A stretch of 15,437 nt of DNA from Candidatus Woesearchaeota archaeon (GCA_026394935.1 JAPLZR010000080.1:1-15437), one strand, 5' to 3'. Counted from the stretch's first letter, positions 1 to 5,884 are shown. Notes: generated by a model not told the origin, from the letters alone. Translations and numbers: made by a program.

Positions 1-743
1 CTTCTATGAAGTCTGCTGATGTGGGCATTTCTGTTAGAAATGCTGTTGATGTTGCAAGGGAGTCTGCTGAGTTTGTTTTGACGCACTAAAGTCTTCGCGT
101 TCTTAAAGAGGGTATTTTGGAGGTCAGGAAGGCTTTTGGCAATACTATGTAGTTTATTATGATGGGTTTTAGTTCTAATTTTGGGAATATGTTCAGCGCT
201 GCCGGCGCGGTTGTGTTTTTGCCGTTTTTGCCTATGCTTCCTGTTCAGATTTTGTTGAATAATTTTATTTATGATTTTTCCCAGGTGACTATTCCTACTG
301 ATAATGTTGATAAGGAATGGATTCAGCAGTCTAAAAGGTGGAACATCAAATTCATTAAAAGGTTCATGTACGTTTTTGGTCCTGTTAGTTCGCTGTTTGA
401 TTTTGCCACGTTTTTCGTGCTGTTTTACCTGTTTGGTGCGAGCGCTTCTGTGTTTCAGACTGGCTGGTTTATTGAGTCTTTGGCTACGCAGACTCTTGTC
501 ATTCACGTTATTAGGACGAAGAAGATTCCTTTCATTCAGAGTATGCCGAGCATTTATTTGCTTTTGAGCAGTATTGCGTGTGTTGTTGTGGGCTGGGTTT
601 TGCCTTTCACTTCTGTTGGCGCTTATTTCGGCTTTGTTCCCTTGCCTGCGAAGATTCTTGTTGCTCTGGCAGGGATAGTTCTGGTTTACCTTTTTGTTGT
701 TCAGGTTGTCAAGCAGGCGTTTTATAGAAAGTTTAGCTTTTGA
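1..743 (+). pseudogene. mgtA: C-terminal part of MgtA-like Mg2+ P-type ATPase, broken by two in-frame stops
   Basis: The frame starting at base 3 reads SADVGISVRNAVDVARESAE, the end of the P-type ATPase catalytic hinge (the region holding the Mg-binding GD motif and the following helix), and then the last membrane helices. SSNFGNMFSAAG, FLPFLPMLPVQILLNNFIYD, QTGWFIESLATQTLV and RTKKIPFIQS match the type IIIB (MgtA/MgtB) transporters that import Mg2+ across the cell membrane. The frame is intact to the TGA at 741-743 except for TAA at 87-89 and TAG at 150-152. In the E. coli MgtA sequence as I remember it, both positions are Lys (LLEKSL and NIIKYLNM), so each stop could come from one A-to-T change in AAA or AAG. 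The last six helices (159-743) are well preserved, which suggests recent inactivation. The N-terminal part lies outside the window. The family assignment is firm; loss of function is inferred. Confidence 0.88.
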
Positions 744-747
744 AACT

Positions 748-1077
748 TTATCTGGTTATCGCAATCTCCTTTTCTTTCAGGATGTTTGTTTTCGTGTAAT
801 CCCAGACAATTGAATCTGCGAATTTGATTAAGTCTTGTACGATTTTGTTTGAGGTGTTTAGTTTGAACATTTTTGCTTTGCCTACGTCTCTTGTGTGCAC
901 TACCATTTTGTTTTTTTCTAATTTTGGCCACAGGAGATTCAGGGTTGACCAGGCAATGCCTGAATTTTCTGCTATGTCTGTCAGCGAGTAATCAAATTCC
1001 CTGTATATCAGAAAGTGGTTGAGCACTCTGATTAAGGGGTAATCTCCCAATACTTTGATGAATATGCTGTCTTTCAT
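748..1077 (-). CDS. Small winged-helix transcriptional regulator
   Basis: This 109-aa protein has a helix-turn-helix at about residues 30-55 (YSLTDIAENSGIAWSTLNLL) followed by a wing-like stretch (KMVVHTRDVGKAKMFKLN) and a C-terminal helix. It resembles the small stand-alone winged-helix DNA-binding proteins common in archaea, and its target is unknown. The start at 1077 fits a TATA box centred about 27 nt upstream, so the mRNA is probably leaderless. The gene converges tail to tail with the mgtA remnant, with only 4 nt between the stops. It shares a symmetric TATA box with a micro-ORF running the other way. The fold call is good; the role (a local repressor, perhaps) is a guess. Confidence 0.82.
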   Translation of the reverse strand: MKDSIFIKVLGDYPLIRVLNHFLIYREFDYSLTDIAENSGIAWSTLNLLWPKLEKNKMVVHTRDVGKAKMFKLNTSNKIVQDLIKFADSIVWDYTKTNILKEKEIAITR

Positions 1078-1099
1078 TCACATAGGGTGATCCCAGGAC

Positions 1100-1109
1100 T
1101 ATTTAAATA
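1100..1109. promoter_or_regulatory. Symmetric TATA box, probable bidirectional promoter
   Basis: The core ATTTAAAT at 1101-1108 is self-complementary. Its centre lies about 27 nt from the winged-helix start (1077, minus strand) and about 26 nt from an ATG at 1130 on the plus strand. Both distances fit leaderless archaeal initiation, so one box may serve both directions. Confidence 0.55.
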
Positions 1110-1129
1110 AACTTTGGTTTCGCTTGTTG

Positions 1130-1198
1130 ATGGAAAAAGAGGAGGTAGTCAAGGTGTTATTGAGAAAATTGGTTTATATGAAGGCCAGCGTGAGATAA
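1130..1198 (+). CDS. Candidate 22-aa micro-ORF
   Basis: ATG at 1130 opens a 22-codon frame ending in TAA at 1196-1198, reading MEKEEVVKVLLRKLVYMKAS and then VR. It begins at the distance expected for a leaderless transcript from the TATA box at 1100-1109. The peptide is charged and probably helical (EEVVKVLLRKLV). It could be a microprotein, the worn-down start of a lost gene, or chance. Nothing in it is recognised, and the support is promoter spacing only. Confidence 0.25.
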   Translation: MEKEEVVKVLLRKLVYMKASVR

Positions 1199-1216
1199 AA
1201 AATGAGAAATAGAAAG

Positions 1217-1225
1217 ATTTTAATA
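1217..1225 (+). promoter_or_regulatory. TATA box of the ribbon-helix-helix gene
   Basis: ATTTTAATA is centred about 28 nt upstream of the ATG at 1249, with a purine-rich BRE-like stretch (AGAAAG) before it. The spacing implies a leaderless mRNA. The box overlaps the left end of the 28-bp palindrome. Confidence 0.5.
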
Positions 1226-1250
1226 TTACTTTGTATATACTAAGTAATAT
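1223..1250. promoter_or_regulatory. 28-bp near-perfect palindrome, probable autoregulatory operator
   Basis: The arms ATATTACTT (1223-1231) and AAGTAATAT (1242-1250) are exact reverse complements, and the core GTATATAC (1233-1240) is itself a palindrome. Only the pair 1232/1241 mismatches, so 13 of 14 pairs match. The site runs from the TATA box through the expected transcription start into the start codon of the RHH gene. Ribbon-helix-helix proteins bind such dyads as dimers and often repress their own promoter. That this protein binds here is inferred. Confidence 0.65.
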
Positions 1251-1506
1251 GGAAACGATTTGTTTGAAAATGGAAGAAAAATTGGCTAGCGACATGGACA
1301 ATTCTATTAAAAATTTCAGATATAGTACTAGAACCGAATTCATCAGGGATGCCATCAGATCAAAATTGAATGAATTGGAAAAAGAAGAAGTGATTAAGAA
1401 ACTGGCTGAATTTAAAGGCAGTTTGAAGGCAAAAAGAAGCGATGAGGAAGCTGGAAAGATTGCCATCAAGAAAATTGCTGATAAATTAAATGTTCGTCTA
1501 GATTAA
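1249..1506 (+). CDS. Ribbon-helix-helix DNA-binding protein (antitoxin-like)
   Basis: The 85-aa product starts with a short strand (METICLKMEEKLASDMDNSI) followed by two helices (STRTEFIRDAIRSKLNELEK), the usual RHH/CopG pattern. A long Lys/Glu-rich C-terminal helix follows (residues 45-80), which in antitoxins often wraps a toxin. I chose ATG 1249 over an in-frame TTG at 1231 because the TATA box sits 28 nt before it and the palindrome would otherwise fall inside the gene. The last 9 nt overlap the end of a convergent PIN-domain gene, an unusual layout because RHH-PIN pairs normally lie on one strand. Self-repression through the palindrome is likely. Pairing with the PIN protein is inferred. 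Confidence 0.8.
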   Translation: METICLKMEEKLASDMDNSIKNFRYSTRTEFIRDAIRSKLNELEKEEVIKKLAEFKGSLKAKRSDEEAGKIAIKKIADKLNVRLD

Positions 1507-1917
1507 GTCCTCGGGTTTTTTGATAGTCATTTGTTCTGAAAGTTCATAAAAGTGCTTGTCTCTGGATATCAGTATGGCGTGATTGTCTCTTGCCATTATC
1601 GCATGTAAGGCGTCCTTCACAGGAAGATTTAACCTTTTTCCTGTTTTTATGGCTTCTTTAAGTTGTTCTTCTTTTACTTCAACCTTGATTAAAAGTTCAT
1701 CTGGAACTATAGATAATATCTTTATTATTTGATTTTCGTCAAAAGCCGAAAGTAATTCTTCTTCAACCAAGTTTGAATATATTATCGAGCAGGATTCTTG
1801 TATTATTTTTTTAATTAAAGCAAATGCCCAGTCACCTAATGGCCTGAATCTGTCAGAGCGATTCTCAATGTAATCTCTCCAAATGCAAGAATCAAGATAA
1901 TATTTTCCCGTCATCAT
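1498..1917 (-). CDS. PIN-domain ribonuclease, VapC-like
   Basis: The 139-aa protein has the PIN pattern of acidic residues expected to hold Mg2+/Mn2+ at the nuclease site: D9 in YYLDSCIW, E52/E53 in NLVEEELL, D102 in VKDALHAIMA and D120 in LISRDKHF. PIN proteins cut RNA, and in VapBC systems they act as toxins. The start overlaps the CBS-gene stop as ATGA (1914-1917), so translation is probably coupled; an in-frame second ATG at 1914 is possible. The TAG stop at 1498-1500 lies inside the tail of the convergent RHH gene. No antitoxin is encoded on the same strand next to it, so the RHH gene or the CBS protein is the candidate partner. Confidence 0.82.
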   Translation of the reverse strand: MMTGKYYLDSCIWRDYIENRSDRFRPLGDWAFALIKKIIQESCSIIYSNLVEEELLSAFDENQIIKILSIVPDELLIKVEVKEEQLKEAIKTGKRLNLPVKDALHAIMARDNHAILISRDKHFYELSEQMTIKKPEDLI

Positions 1918-2366
1918 TTGACTGGTTTTCTTTCTGCTTCCCTTAATTCTATGTTTTCTACCAGGATTTCGTATAGGTCTGGCTCTATTTTTAGTATGTC
2001 TTTGAGTGTTACGAGTCCTATGAATTTGCCTTGGTGGAGCACTGGGAGGTGTCTGATGTTGTAGTCTCTCATTATTCTTATTGCTTCAAATATGTCTTCG
2101 TCTGGTGTTGTTGTTATCAGGTCTGTTGCCATTATTTCTTTTACTTTTTTTGTTGCCGGGTTGCCTAGCACTGCTACTGCTTTTCTGACTATGTCCTGTT
2201 CTGTGAGTATTCCTACGACTTTGTCTTCTTCTTTTACTAAGAGTGCTCCTACGTGTTCTTTTGCCATTACTTTGCCTGCTTCTCTCAGTGTTTTGCTTGG
2301 AGAAATCGTTATTGGGTTTAGCGTCATCGCGTCTCCCACTGTGAACCCCGTTTTTACCCTGTACAT
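1914..2366 (-). CDS. Tandem CBS-domain protein
   Basis: The 150-aa protein consists of two CBS domains, roughly residues 7-66 and 74-130, each ending in the typical signature (VGILTEQDIV and IGLVTLKDIL). A Bateman pair of this kind usually senses adenosyl compounds such as AMP, ATP or SAM and passes the signal to a partner. There is no attached effector domain. The stop overlaps the PIN start by 4 nt, so the two form an operon, and control of the PIN protein by ligand binding is a reasonable inference. A TATA-like box (plus-strand bases 2389-2397) sits 27 nt upstream, which implies a leaderless message. The ligand cannot be read from the sequence. Confidence 0.9.
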   Translation of the reverse strand: MYRVKTGFTVGDAMTLNPITISPSKTLREAGKVMAKEHVGALLVKEEDKVVGILTEQDIVRKAVAVLGNPATKKVKEIMATDLITTTPDEDIFEAIRIMRDYNIRHLPVLHQGKFIGLVTLKDILKIEPDLYEILVENIELREAERKPVK

Positions 2367-2388
2367 AATATAGTGTTAGTCTTGTATC

Positions 2389-2397
2389 ATATATTAA
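2389..2397 (-). promoter_or_regulatory. TATA box of the CBS-PIN operon
   Basis: On the minus strand this reads TTAATATAT, centred about 27 nt before the ATG at 2366. The spacing indicates a leaderless operon mRNA. Confidence 0.5.
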
Positions 2398-2425
2398 GGT
2401 TGTGAACGACGCATTAGGGGTAAAA

Positions 2426-2434
2426 TTTAAATAC
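2426..2434 (+). promoter_or_regulatory. TATA box of the coiled-coil lipoprotein gene
   Basis: TTTAAATAC, preceded by AAAA, lies about 46 nt before the ATG at 2476. This predicts a 5' UTR of about 20 nt that contains the ribosome-binding site at 2465-2472. Confidence 0.55.
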
Positions 2435-2464
2435 TCAGTATACAAAACTGTATATTAGTCAAAT

Positions 2465-2472
2465 GAGGTGAT
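2465..2472 (+). promoter_or_regulatory. Strong Shine-Dalgarno site
   Basis: GAGGTGAT is a full complement to the archaeal 16S 3' end (AUCACCUC) and lies 3 nt before the ATG at 2476. It stands out among the mostly leaderless genes nearby and suggests high translation of the lipoprotein. Confidence 0.7.
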
Positions 2473-2475
2473 ACG

Positions 2476-3090
2476 ATGAGAAAACTAATTATGATTTTAT
2501 GTTTAGCCGTTATGGCAATGTTCTTGGTGAGCTGTGCTGGCAAGGCATCTTTAATGCCAACTAATGATTGCGATAAAAGATGTGCTAATAGGATAAATCC
2601 TATGGAAGCAAACTATAGAAACCAGATAAGCGGTTTGCAAGGCGCTAATAGAGCACTTGAAACTCAAGCAAAACTGGCAGGCGATAGCACGAAAACTATT
2701 GCTAAATTAACAAAAGAAAATACTCAATATCAAGCAGACATTAGCAGATTGAAGGAACAACTCGAGATAGCAAATCAAAAGATTGCATTAACACAAACAA
2801 CAGGAACCACGCCAGCAACCTGTCCGGCAATGACATCAATAGTAACAGCGCCTGTGACAGCTGCGCCGCAACAAACAATTAAATCAAGTTTTGACTTCTT
2901 GAAACTCAATTCATTCTTAGAAGCAGAAACTGCACCTTCAAGCGAACCAGGTGTTCCTGGGAACACATTTGTATCTGTGACTCCAAAAGCACCTATGCCA
3001 GATACGGGCTCTCAAACAATCAGCATTATACTGATGAAGTGGACTGTTGTGAACGGCCAACTTGTAGGAACACCCTATTGGAGTACTTAA
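2476..3090 (+). CDS. Coiled-coil lipoprotein, surface-anchored
   Basis: The 204-aa product starts with a lipoprotein signal peptide (MRKLIMILCLAVMAMFLVSC) whose lipobox LVSC places the lipid-modified Cys at residue 20. A helical, Gln/Ala/Lys-rich stretch at about 45-105 (NQISGLQGANRALETQAKLA and onward) has coiled-coil character. It is followed by a Thr/Pro/Ala-rich linker and a C-terminal segment of about 60 residues ending in GTPYWST. The protein should sit outside the cell membrane with its coil projecting. Function is unknown; a structural or spacer role is plausible. The coding strand is rich in A and uses ACA, GCA and CAA codons, whereas neighbouring plus-strand genes prefer ACT, GCT and CAG. 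It has its own promoter and a downstream T-run terminator, so it is probably monocistronic. Confidence 0.85.
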   Translation: MRKLIMILCLAVMAMFLVSCAGKASLMPTNDCDKRCANRINPMEANYRNQISGLQGANRALETQAKLAGDSTKTIAKLTKENTQYQADISRLKEQLEIANQKIALTQTTGTTPATCPAMTSIVTAPVTAAPQQTIKSSFDFLKLNSFLEAETAPSSEPGVPGNTFVSVTPKAPMPDTGSQTISIILMKWTVVNGQLVGTPYWST

Positions 3091-3092
3091 TA

Positions 3093-3107
3093 TTTTTTCT
3101 TTTTTTT
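3093..3107 (+). terminator. Poly-T terminator
   Basis: Two T-runs, of 6 and 8 bases separated by one C, begin 3 nt after the stop at 3090. Archaeal RNA polymerase stops on such runs without needing a hairpin. Confidence 0.65.
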
Positions 3108-3114
3108 AATTAAT

Positions 3115-3123
3115 TTTATATAC
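3115..3123 (+). promoter_or_regulatory. TATA box of the Cys-rich surface protein gene
   Basis: TTTATATAC is centred about 40 nt before the ATG at 3159. It predicts a 5' UTR of 10-15 nt that includes AAGGTGAT at 3147-3154. Confidence 0.55.
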
Positions 3124-3146
3124 TCTCTTTCCAATCTTTTGTTAAA

Positions 3147-3154
3147 AAGGTGAT
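3147..3154 (+). promoter_or_regulatory. Shine-Dalgarno site deciding the start at 3159
   Basis: AAGGTGAT ends 4 nt before ATG 3159. An in-frame GTG at 3150 lies inside this site and so cannot be the start. Confidence 0.65.
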
Positions 3155-3158
3155 ATGT

Positions 3159-4190
3159 ATGCGTAAGAAGAATAATGCTATCTTGTGGTTTTTGATTCTG
3201 CTTGTTGTTATTGGTGGTGCTGCTTACCTATACAAGGGCAATGCTGGTCTTGCAATCAAAACAGACAGAGGAAAGTTTGAGGTTGAAGCAAACAAGCCTT
3301 TGAATGTTCAAATTGGAAGTCTTGTGGTGAAGATTTACGCTGACAGGGTGGCGAATGATTTTGCCGCTGTTTATTTTGATAATACTGATTTGCGCCAGTT
3401 CAGGAAAGGTCAGGTTGAGGTTTACAAGAATGTGAAGTTTACTTTTGAAGGCACTAAGATTAAGCCTAAGCAGAAGCTTGCAAGGTTCAGTTACGAAATT
3501 ATTCCTGTTTGTGGCAATCAAGTAAGAGAGGGCGCAGAGGATTGTGATGCTCCTGATGATATGAAGTGTCCTGGAAGGTGCAGTACTCCTGTTGTTGATA
3601 AATCGTGCCGTTGTTTGTCTAAGCAGCAAATGGCTTATGCTCAGCAGGCAAGTATAACTTCTATAATTGTTGTTCAGCCTCAGTTGTGCATGGGTGTTTT
3701 GAATCCTGAATGTGGGATGCCTGGCTTGAACTGTCCTGTTAATACGCGGTGCAAGATGCCTGACTGCAAGTGTGAGGCAGGTGTTGGTCCTCCTCCAGAT
3801 GGAGCAGGCGCTTCTGCCGGTGGTTTTGGCAGCGGTGGTTTAGGTGGCGGTGATGGTGGTGGAGCTGGCGGTGGCGGAAGTGGTAGTTCTGGCAGTGGTG
3901 CTGGCGGCGGTATTCAGTTGCCTCCTGCTGTTTGCGGTAATGGCATTCTTGAATCACCTGTCGAACAGTGTGAAAAAGATGCTGATTGTCCTGAAGGTCA
4001 GGGTTGCACGTTCTGCAAGTGTGTTACTGTCACCCCGATTAAACATACGTGGAAGCAGGTTGGCACTTGTAATGCTGGCGTGAACTGTCCTAATGCGGCT
4101 TTCTGTTATGAATATCCGCCTTTGGACTGTGTTCCTGGCGAAATCTGTGTTATGCCTGGAATTGAAAGCGTGGTCCTTCAGTGCAGTTGA
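3159..4190 (+). CDS. Membrane-anchored Cys-rich, Gly-rich surface protein
   Basis: The 343-aa product begins with a basic N-terminus and one hydrophobic segment (residues 8-25, AILWFLILLVVIGGAAYLY), a signal anchor that should leave the rest outside the cell. Residues 30-115 are a beta-rich domain without Cys. Two Cys modules follow, one at 118-152 (VCGNQVREGAEDCD and onward) and one at 259-288 (VCGNGILESPVEQCE). Both resemble the CGNG..E.GE.CD Cys-rich repeats (Myxococcus-type disulfide repeats) of secreted proteins. They are separated by a second Cys cluster (177-205) and a Gly/Ser linker (215-251) with almost no other residues. The Cys pairs imply disulfides or metal binding. Related modules recur in the large lipoprotein starting at 13143. 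Function is unknown; adhesion or attachment is a guess. Confidence 0.85.
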   Translation: MRKKNNAILWFLILLVVIGGAAYLYKGNAGLAIKTDRGKFEVEANKPLNVQIGSLVVKIYADRVANDFAAVYFDNTDLRQFRKGQVEVYKNVKFTFEGTKIKPKQKLARFSYEIIPVCGNQVREGAEDCDAPDDMKCPGRCSTPVVDKSCRCLSKQQMAYAQQASITSIIVVQPQLCMGVLNPECGMPGLNCPVNTRCKMPDCKCEAGVGPPPDGAGASAGGFGSGGLGGGDGGGAGGGGSGSSGSGAGGGIQLPPAVCGNGILESPVEQCEKDADCPEGQGCTFCKCVTVTPIKHTWKQVGTCNAGVNCPNAAFCYEYPPLDCVPGEICVMPGIESVVLQCS

Positions 4191-4202
4191 TTTTTCAGTA
4201 AT

Positions 4203-4212
4203 CTTTTTAAAG
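4203..4212 (+). promoter_or_regulatory. TATA box for the gene at 4234
   Basis: CTTTTTAAAG is centred about 26 nt before ATG 4234 and supports that start and a leaderless transcript. Confidence 0.5.
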
Positions 4213-4233
4213 AGGTCACTAGCCAGTCTAGTT

Positions 4234-4530
4234 ATGGAAATGTCTTATAATCAGCACAGGAGAGTTGAAAGAGCTATCAAGAAATACAGTCTTGCTCTTG
4301 GTTATGATCCTGCAAAGAAGTATGTTGAAAGCATTGTAAACTCATCTCTTACAGCTACCAGGAAAGATCATATTCCGCCTGATGCTGTTCTCTCAGTGGT
4401 TATCAAGGAACTATATCATCATTATCGCAAATCTGTCGCTCAAACTAATAGCGAGGCAAAAGCTATTGAAGTTCTCACTACTCTGCAGGACCGGCTCAAT
4501 ATTGCCCTCGGTCAAGAAAGCCAGTTGTAA
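4234..4530 (+). CDS. Hypothetical 98-aa helical protein
   Basis: The frame stays open upstream into the preceding gene, but ATG 4234 fits the TATA box 26 nt before it, so I take the shorter start. The product is soluble and mostly helical (HRRVERAIKKYSLALGYDPA; a second helix at VLSVVIKELYHHYRK; a third at EAKAIEVLTTLQDRLNIAL) with no Cys and no membrane segment. I do not recognise the family. The three-helix pattern could suit a small DNA- or protein-binding bundle, but nothing proves this. The gene stands alone, 43 nt after the Cys-rich surface gene and 54 nt before the next start, each with its own TATA box. Confidence 0.7.
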   Translation: MEMSYNQHRRVERAIKKYSLALGYDPAKKYVESIVNSSLTATRKDHIPPDAVLSVVIKELYHHYRKSVAQTNSEAKAIEVLTTLQDRLNIALGQESQL

Positions 4531-4549
4531 CCACTTAATAATAGTAAAA

Positions 4550-4557
4550 TTTATAAA
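4550..4557 (+). promoter_or_regulatory. TATA box for the gene at 4585
   Basis: TTTATAAA is centred about 31 nt before ATG 4585. It predicts a 5' UTR of only a few bases and argues against the upstream in-frame TTG at 4573. Confidence 0.5.
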
Positions 4558-4584
4558 CTCTTCTTCTATAGCTTGACTGGGAGT

Positions 4585-5010
4585 ATGGAAAAGTTTGAAG
4601 TCTTGTTGGAGCGCGCTCATTTTGAGACGCTGATGAAAACAAACCGTTTTGATAGGGGTTTTCTTATCGGCAGTCTTGATTCCGGCTTGTTTGTTGCTCA
4701 AAGCTCTTATCGACTTCCTCCTGGAAGAGAGCTGATTGTTCATACTGATATTAAGCAGATAATCAGCAAAGCTCTGCCCGAATGTAAAGCGTTCATACCT
4801 TACATTAATGATTCTGATAAAAACAGGCAGAACGGATATGCTATTGCTTTGCTTCAGGCAGAGGAAAACACCCGCTTAAAGAGGTCCTTTGCTTATTGTA
4901 TCATTAACGGCGATGTGCGTTTTAAGCGTGTTGTCAGATATTCCGGTAAAGAAGGCTACGTTTTCAAGGATGTCCTGTTTGGGTTGCGTGGCGAAGATAG
5001 TAAAGGGTGA
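4585..5010 (+). CDS. Hypothetical 141-aa protein
   Basis: The product is a soluble mixed alpha/beta protein. Predicted strands include RGFLIGSLDSGLFVAQSS, YAIALLQAEE and SFAYCIINGDVRFKRVVRYS. I do not recognise a family, and there is no signal peptide or metal motif. The alternating hydrophobic strands with a conserved-looking LPPGRELIVHTD turn suggest a small ligand- or protein-binding fold. The last 47 nt overlap the end of the convergent PIN gene on the other strand, so one of the two C-terminal tails was probably gained by loss of an earlier stop. It has its own promoter. Confidence 0.7.
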   Translation: MEKFEVLLERAHFETLMKTNRFDRGFLIGSLDSGLFVAQSSYRLPPGRELIVHTDIKQIISKALPECKAFIPYINDSDKNRQNGYAIALLQAEENTRLKRSFAYCIINGDVRFKRVVRYSGKEGYVFKDVLFGLRGEDSKG

Positions 5011-5764
5011 AGAGCCACATCACATCCGAATCATCTGATATTGTTTCTATTCCTTTTATGATTGATTCTGCGACTATTCTTACATCGTTCTCATAGGTTT
5101 TATTTTTGATTTTTTTGATTTGACTTTTTACATAATTTAAATCTCCTTTGGAATTGACTACCACCTTCCACATTTCCGCGAGTTTGGAATCAACAAATTT
5201 CATGATTTCATTCATATAAACTGCTTCAACAGGCTGGGGGATAAAGATAAAATTTTCCGATAGGTCCAAATACCGGTCTTCGCATTTTTCTCTGAGCGTT
5301 TCTACTTCTTCTTTATACTCTTCTGCGAATTTATTGTAATCTTCTTTTGTAAGGGAAGTCTTTAATTGCTGGAGTTGGTCGCATTTTTTGCACAGTTCGT
5401 CCATAAAATTTGAAACAACATAATATGCTGCGCTTCTCGGAAGAAGAGGGACAAGGTTGTTGAGTTCTTTTTCGATTTTTATCCTCTCCGCTTGAGGAAC
5501 AATAATTACTCGGTTTTTGAACATCAGAATAAAGCTTTCCAGCCAATTTATTTGCTCGCCATTAAACATCCCGCTTTTCATCAGGCCTTTTAGCTCATTA
5601 AGGCAGGTGTTTGTTACAGAGCAGTTCTGGTACTTTATTACTTCTTGTATTAATCCAGGATCATTATTTTCTGCTGCGCCCACTATTACGTTGGTATCTA
5701 CTGCAAATTCTTCATTTCTCGATATTGTGTCGAGCGTGTCTCTTTTTACCTTTATGTAGCCCAT
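4964..5764 (-). CDS. Long PIN-domain protein with helical insertion
   Basis: The 266-aa protein shows the PIN acidic residues at both ends of the sequence: D23 in AVDTNVIVG, E57 in CLNELKG, D227 in YENDVRIVAES and D244/D245/D247 in ISDDSDVMW. Between them lies a Lys/Glu-rich helical insertion of over 100 residues, about 95-215, with coiled-coil character (KKCDQLQQLKTSLTKEDYNK). A plain PIN domain is about 130 aa, so this is twice the usual size. A single-strand RNA nuclease role follows from the fold, and the insertion may bind a partner or RNA. A TATA box 28 nt upstream gives a leaderless start at 5764. No antitoxin lies beside it. The tail RHATQTGHP is read from the region overlapping the gene at 4585-5010. 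Confidence 0.78.
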   Translation of the reverse strand: MGYIKVKRDTLDTISRNEEFAVDTNVIVGAAENNDPGLIQEVIKYQNCSVTNTCLNELKGLMKSGMFNGEQINWLESFILMFKNRVIIVPQAERIKIEKELNNLVPLLPRSAAYYVVSNFMDELCKKCDQLQQLKTSLTKEDYNKFAEEYKEEVETLREKCEDRYLDLSENFIFIPQPVEAVYMNEIMKFVDSKLAEMWKVVVNSKGDLNYVKSQIKKIKNKTYENDVRIVAESIIKGIETISDDSDVMWLFTLYYLRHATQTGHP

Positions 5765-5787
5765 AAAAAAATAAGAAAAAGAATAGA

Positions 5788-5796
5788 GTTTAAAAT
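5788..5796 (-). promoter_or_regulatory. TATA box of the long PIN gene
   Basis: The minus-strand reading is ATTTTAAAC, centred about 28 nt before the start at 5764, consistent with a leaderless mRNA. Confidence 0.45.
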
Positions 5797-5851
5797 GATT
5801 TCTTCGTTTCAGTCTAGAAACTGATGCGCGTCAGGTTTTGTAATGGAAAGC

Positions 5852-5862
5852 TTTTTATATAA
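5852..5862 (+). promoter_or_regulatory. TATA box of the toxin-antitoxin operon
   Basis: TTTTTATATAA is centred 28 nt before ATG 5885. It lies inside the longer frame that begins at 5843, so that longer start would have no room for a promoter here. Confidence 0.6.
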
Positions 5863-5865
5863 GTT

Positions 5866-5881
5866 TGTGCATATTTGTACA
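5866..5881. promoter_or_regulatory. Imperfect dyad at the toxin-antitoxin promoter
   Basis: TGTGCA (5866-5871) and TGTACA (5876-5881) form inverted half-sites matching at 5 of 6 positions around a 4-nt centre. The dyad lies between the TATA box and the start codon, where bound antitoxin would block transcription. Operator function is inferred. Confidence 0.4.
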
Positions 5882-5884
5882 TTA

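Noticed and set aside
85..92. ACTAAAGT at the first mgtA stop, the same 8-mer as in both hairpins of the element at 6759-6894.
   Set aside because: No palindrome or insert surrounds it and the coding frame is continuous on both sides, so chance is the simpler reading.
87..152. Stop-codon recoding (TAA/TAG read as an amino acid).
   Set aside because: Both TAA and TAG end other genes in the window (TAG at 1498-1500, TAA at 1504-1506), and two different stops would both need reassignment.
1231..1248. TTG at 1231 as start of the RHH protein.
   Set aside because: The TATA box at 1217-1225 and the palindrome fit a leaderless start at ATG 1249, and the extra residues lie outside the RHH fold.
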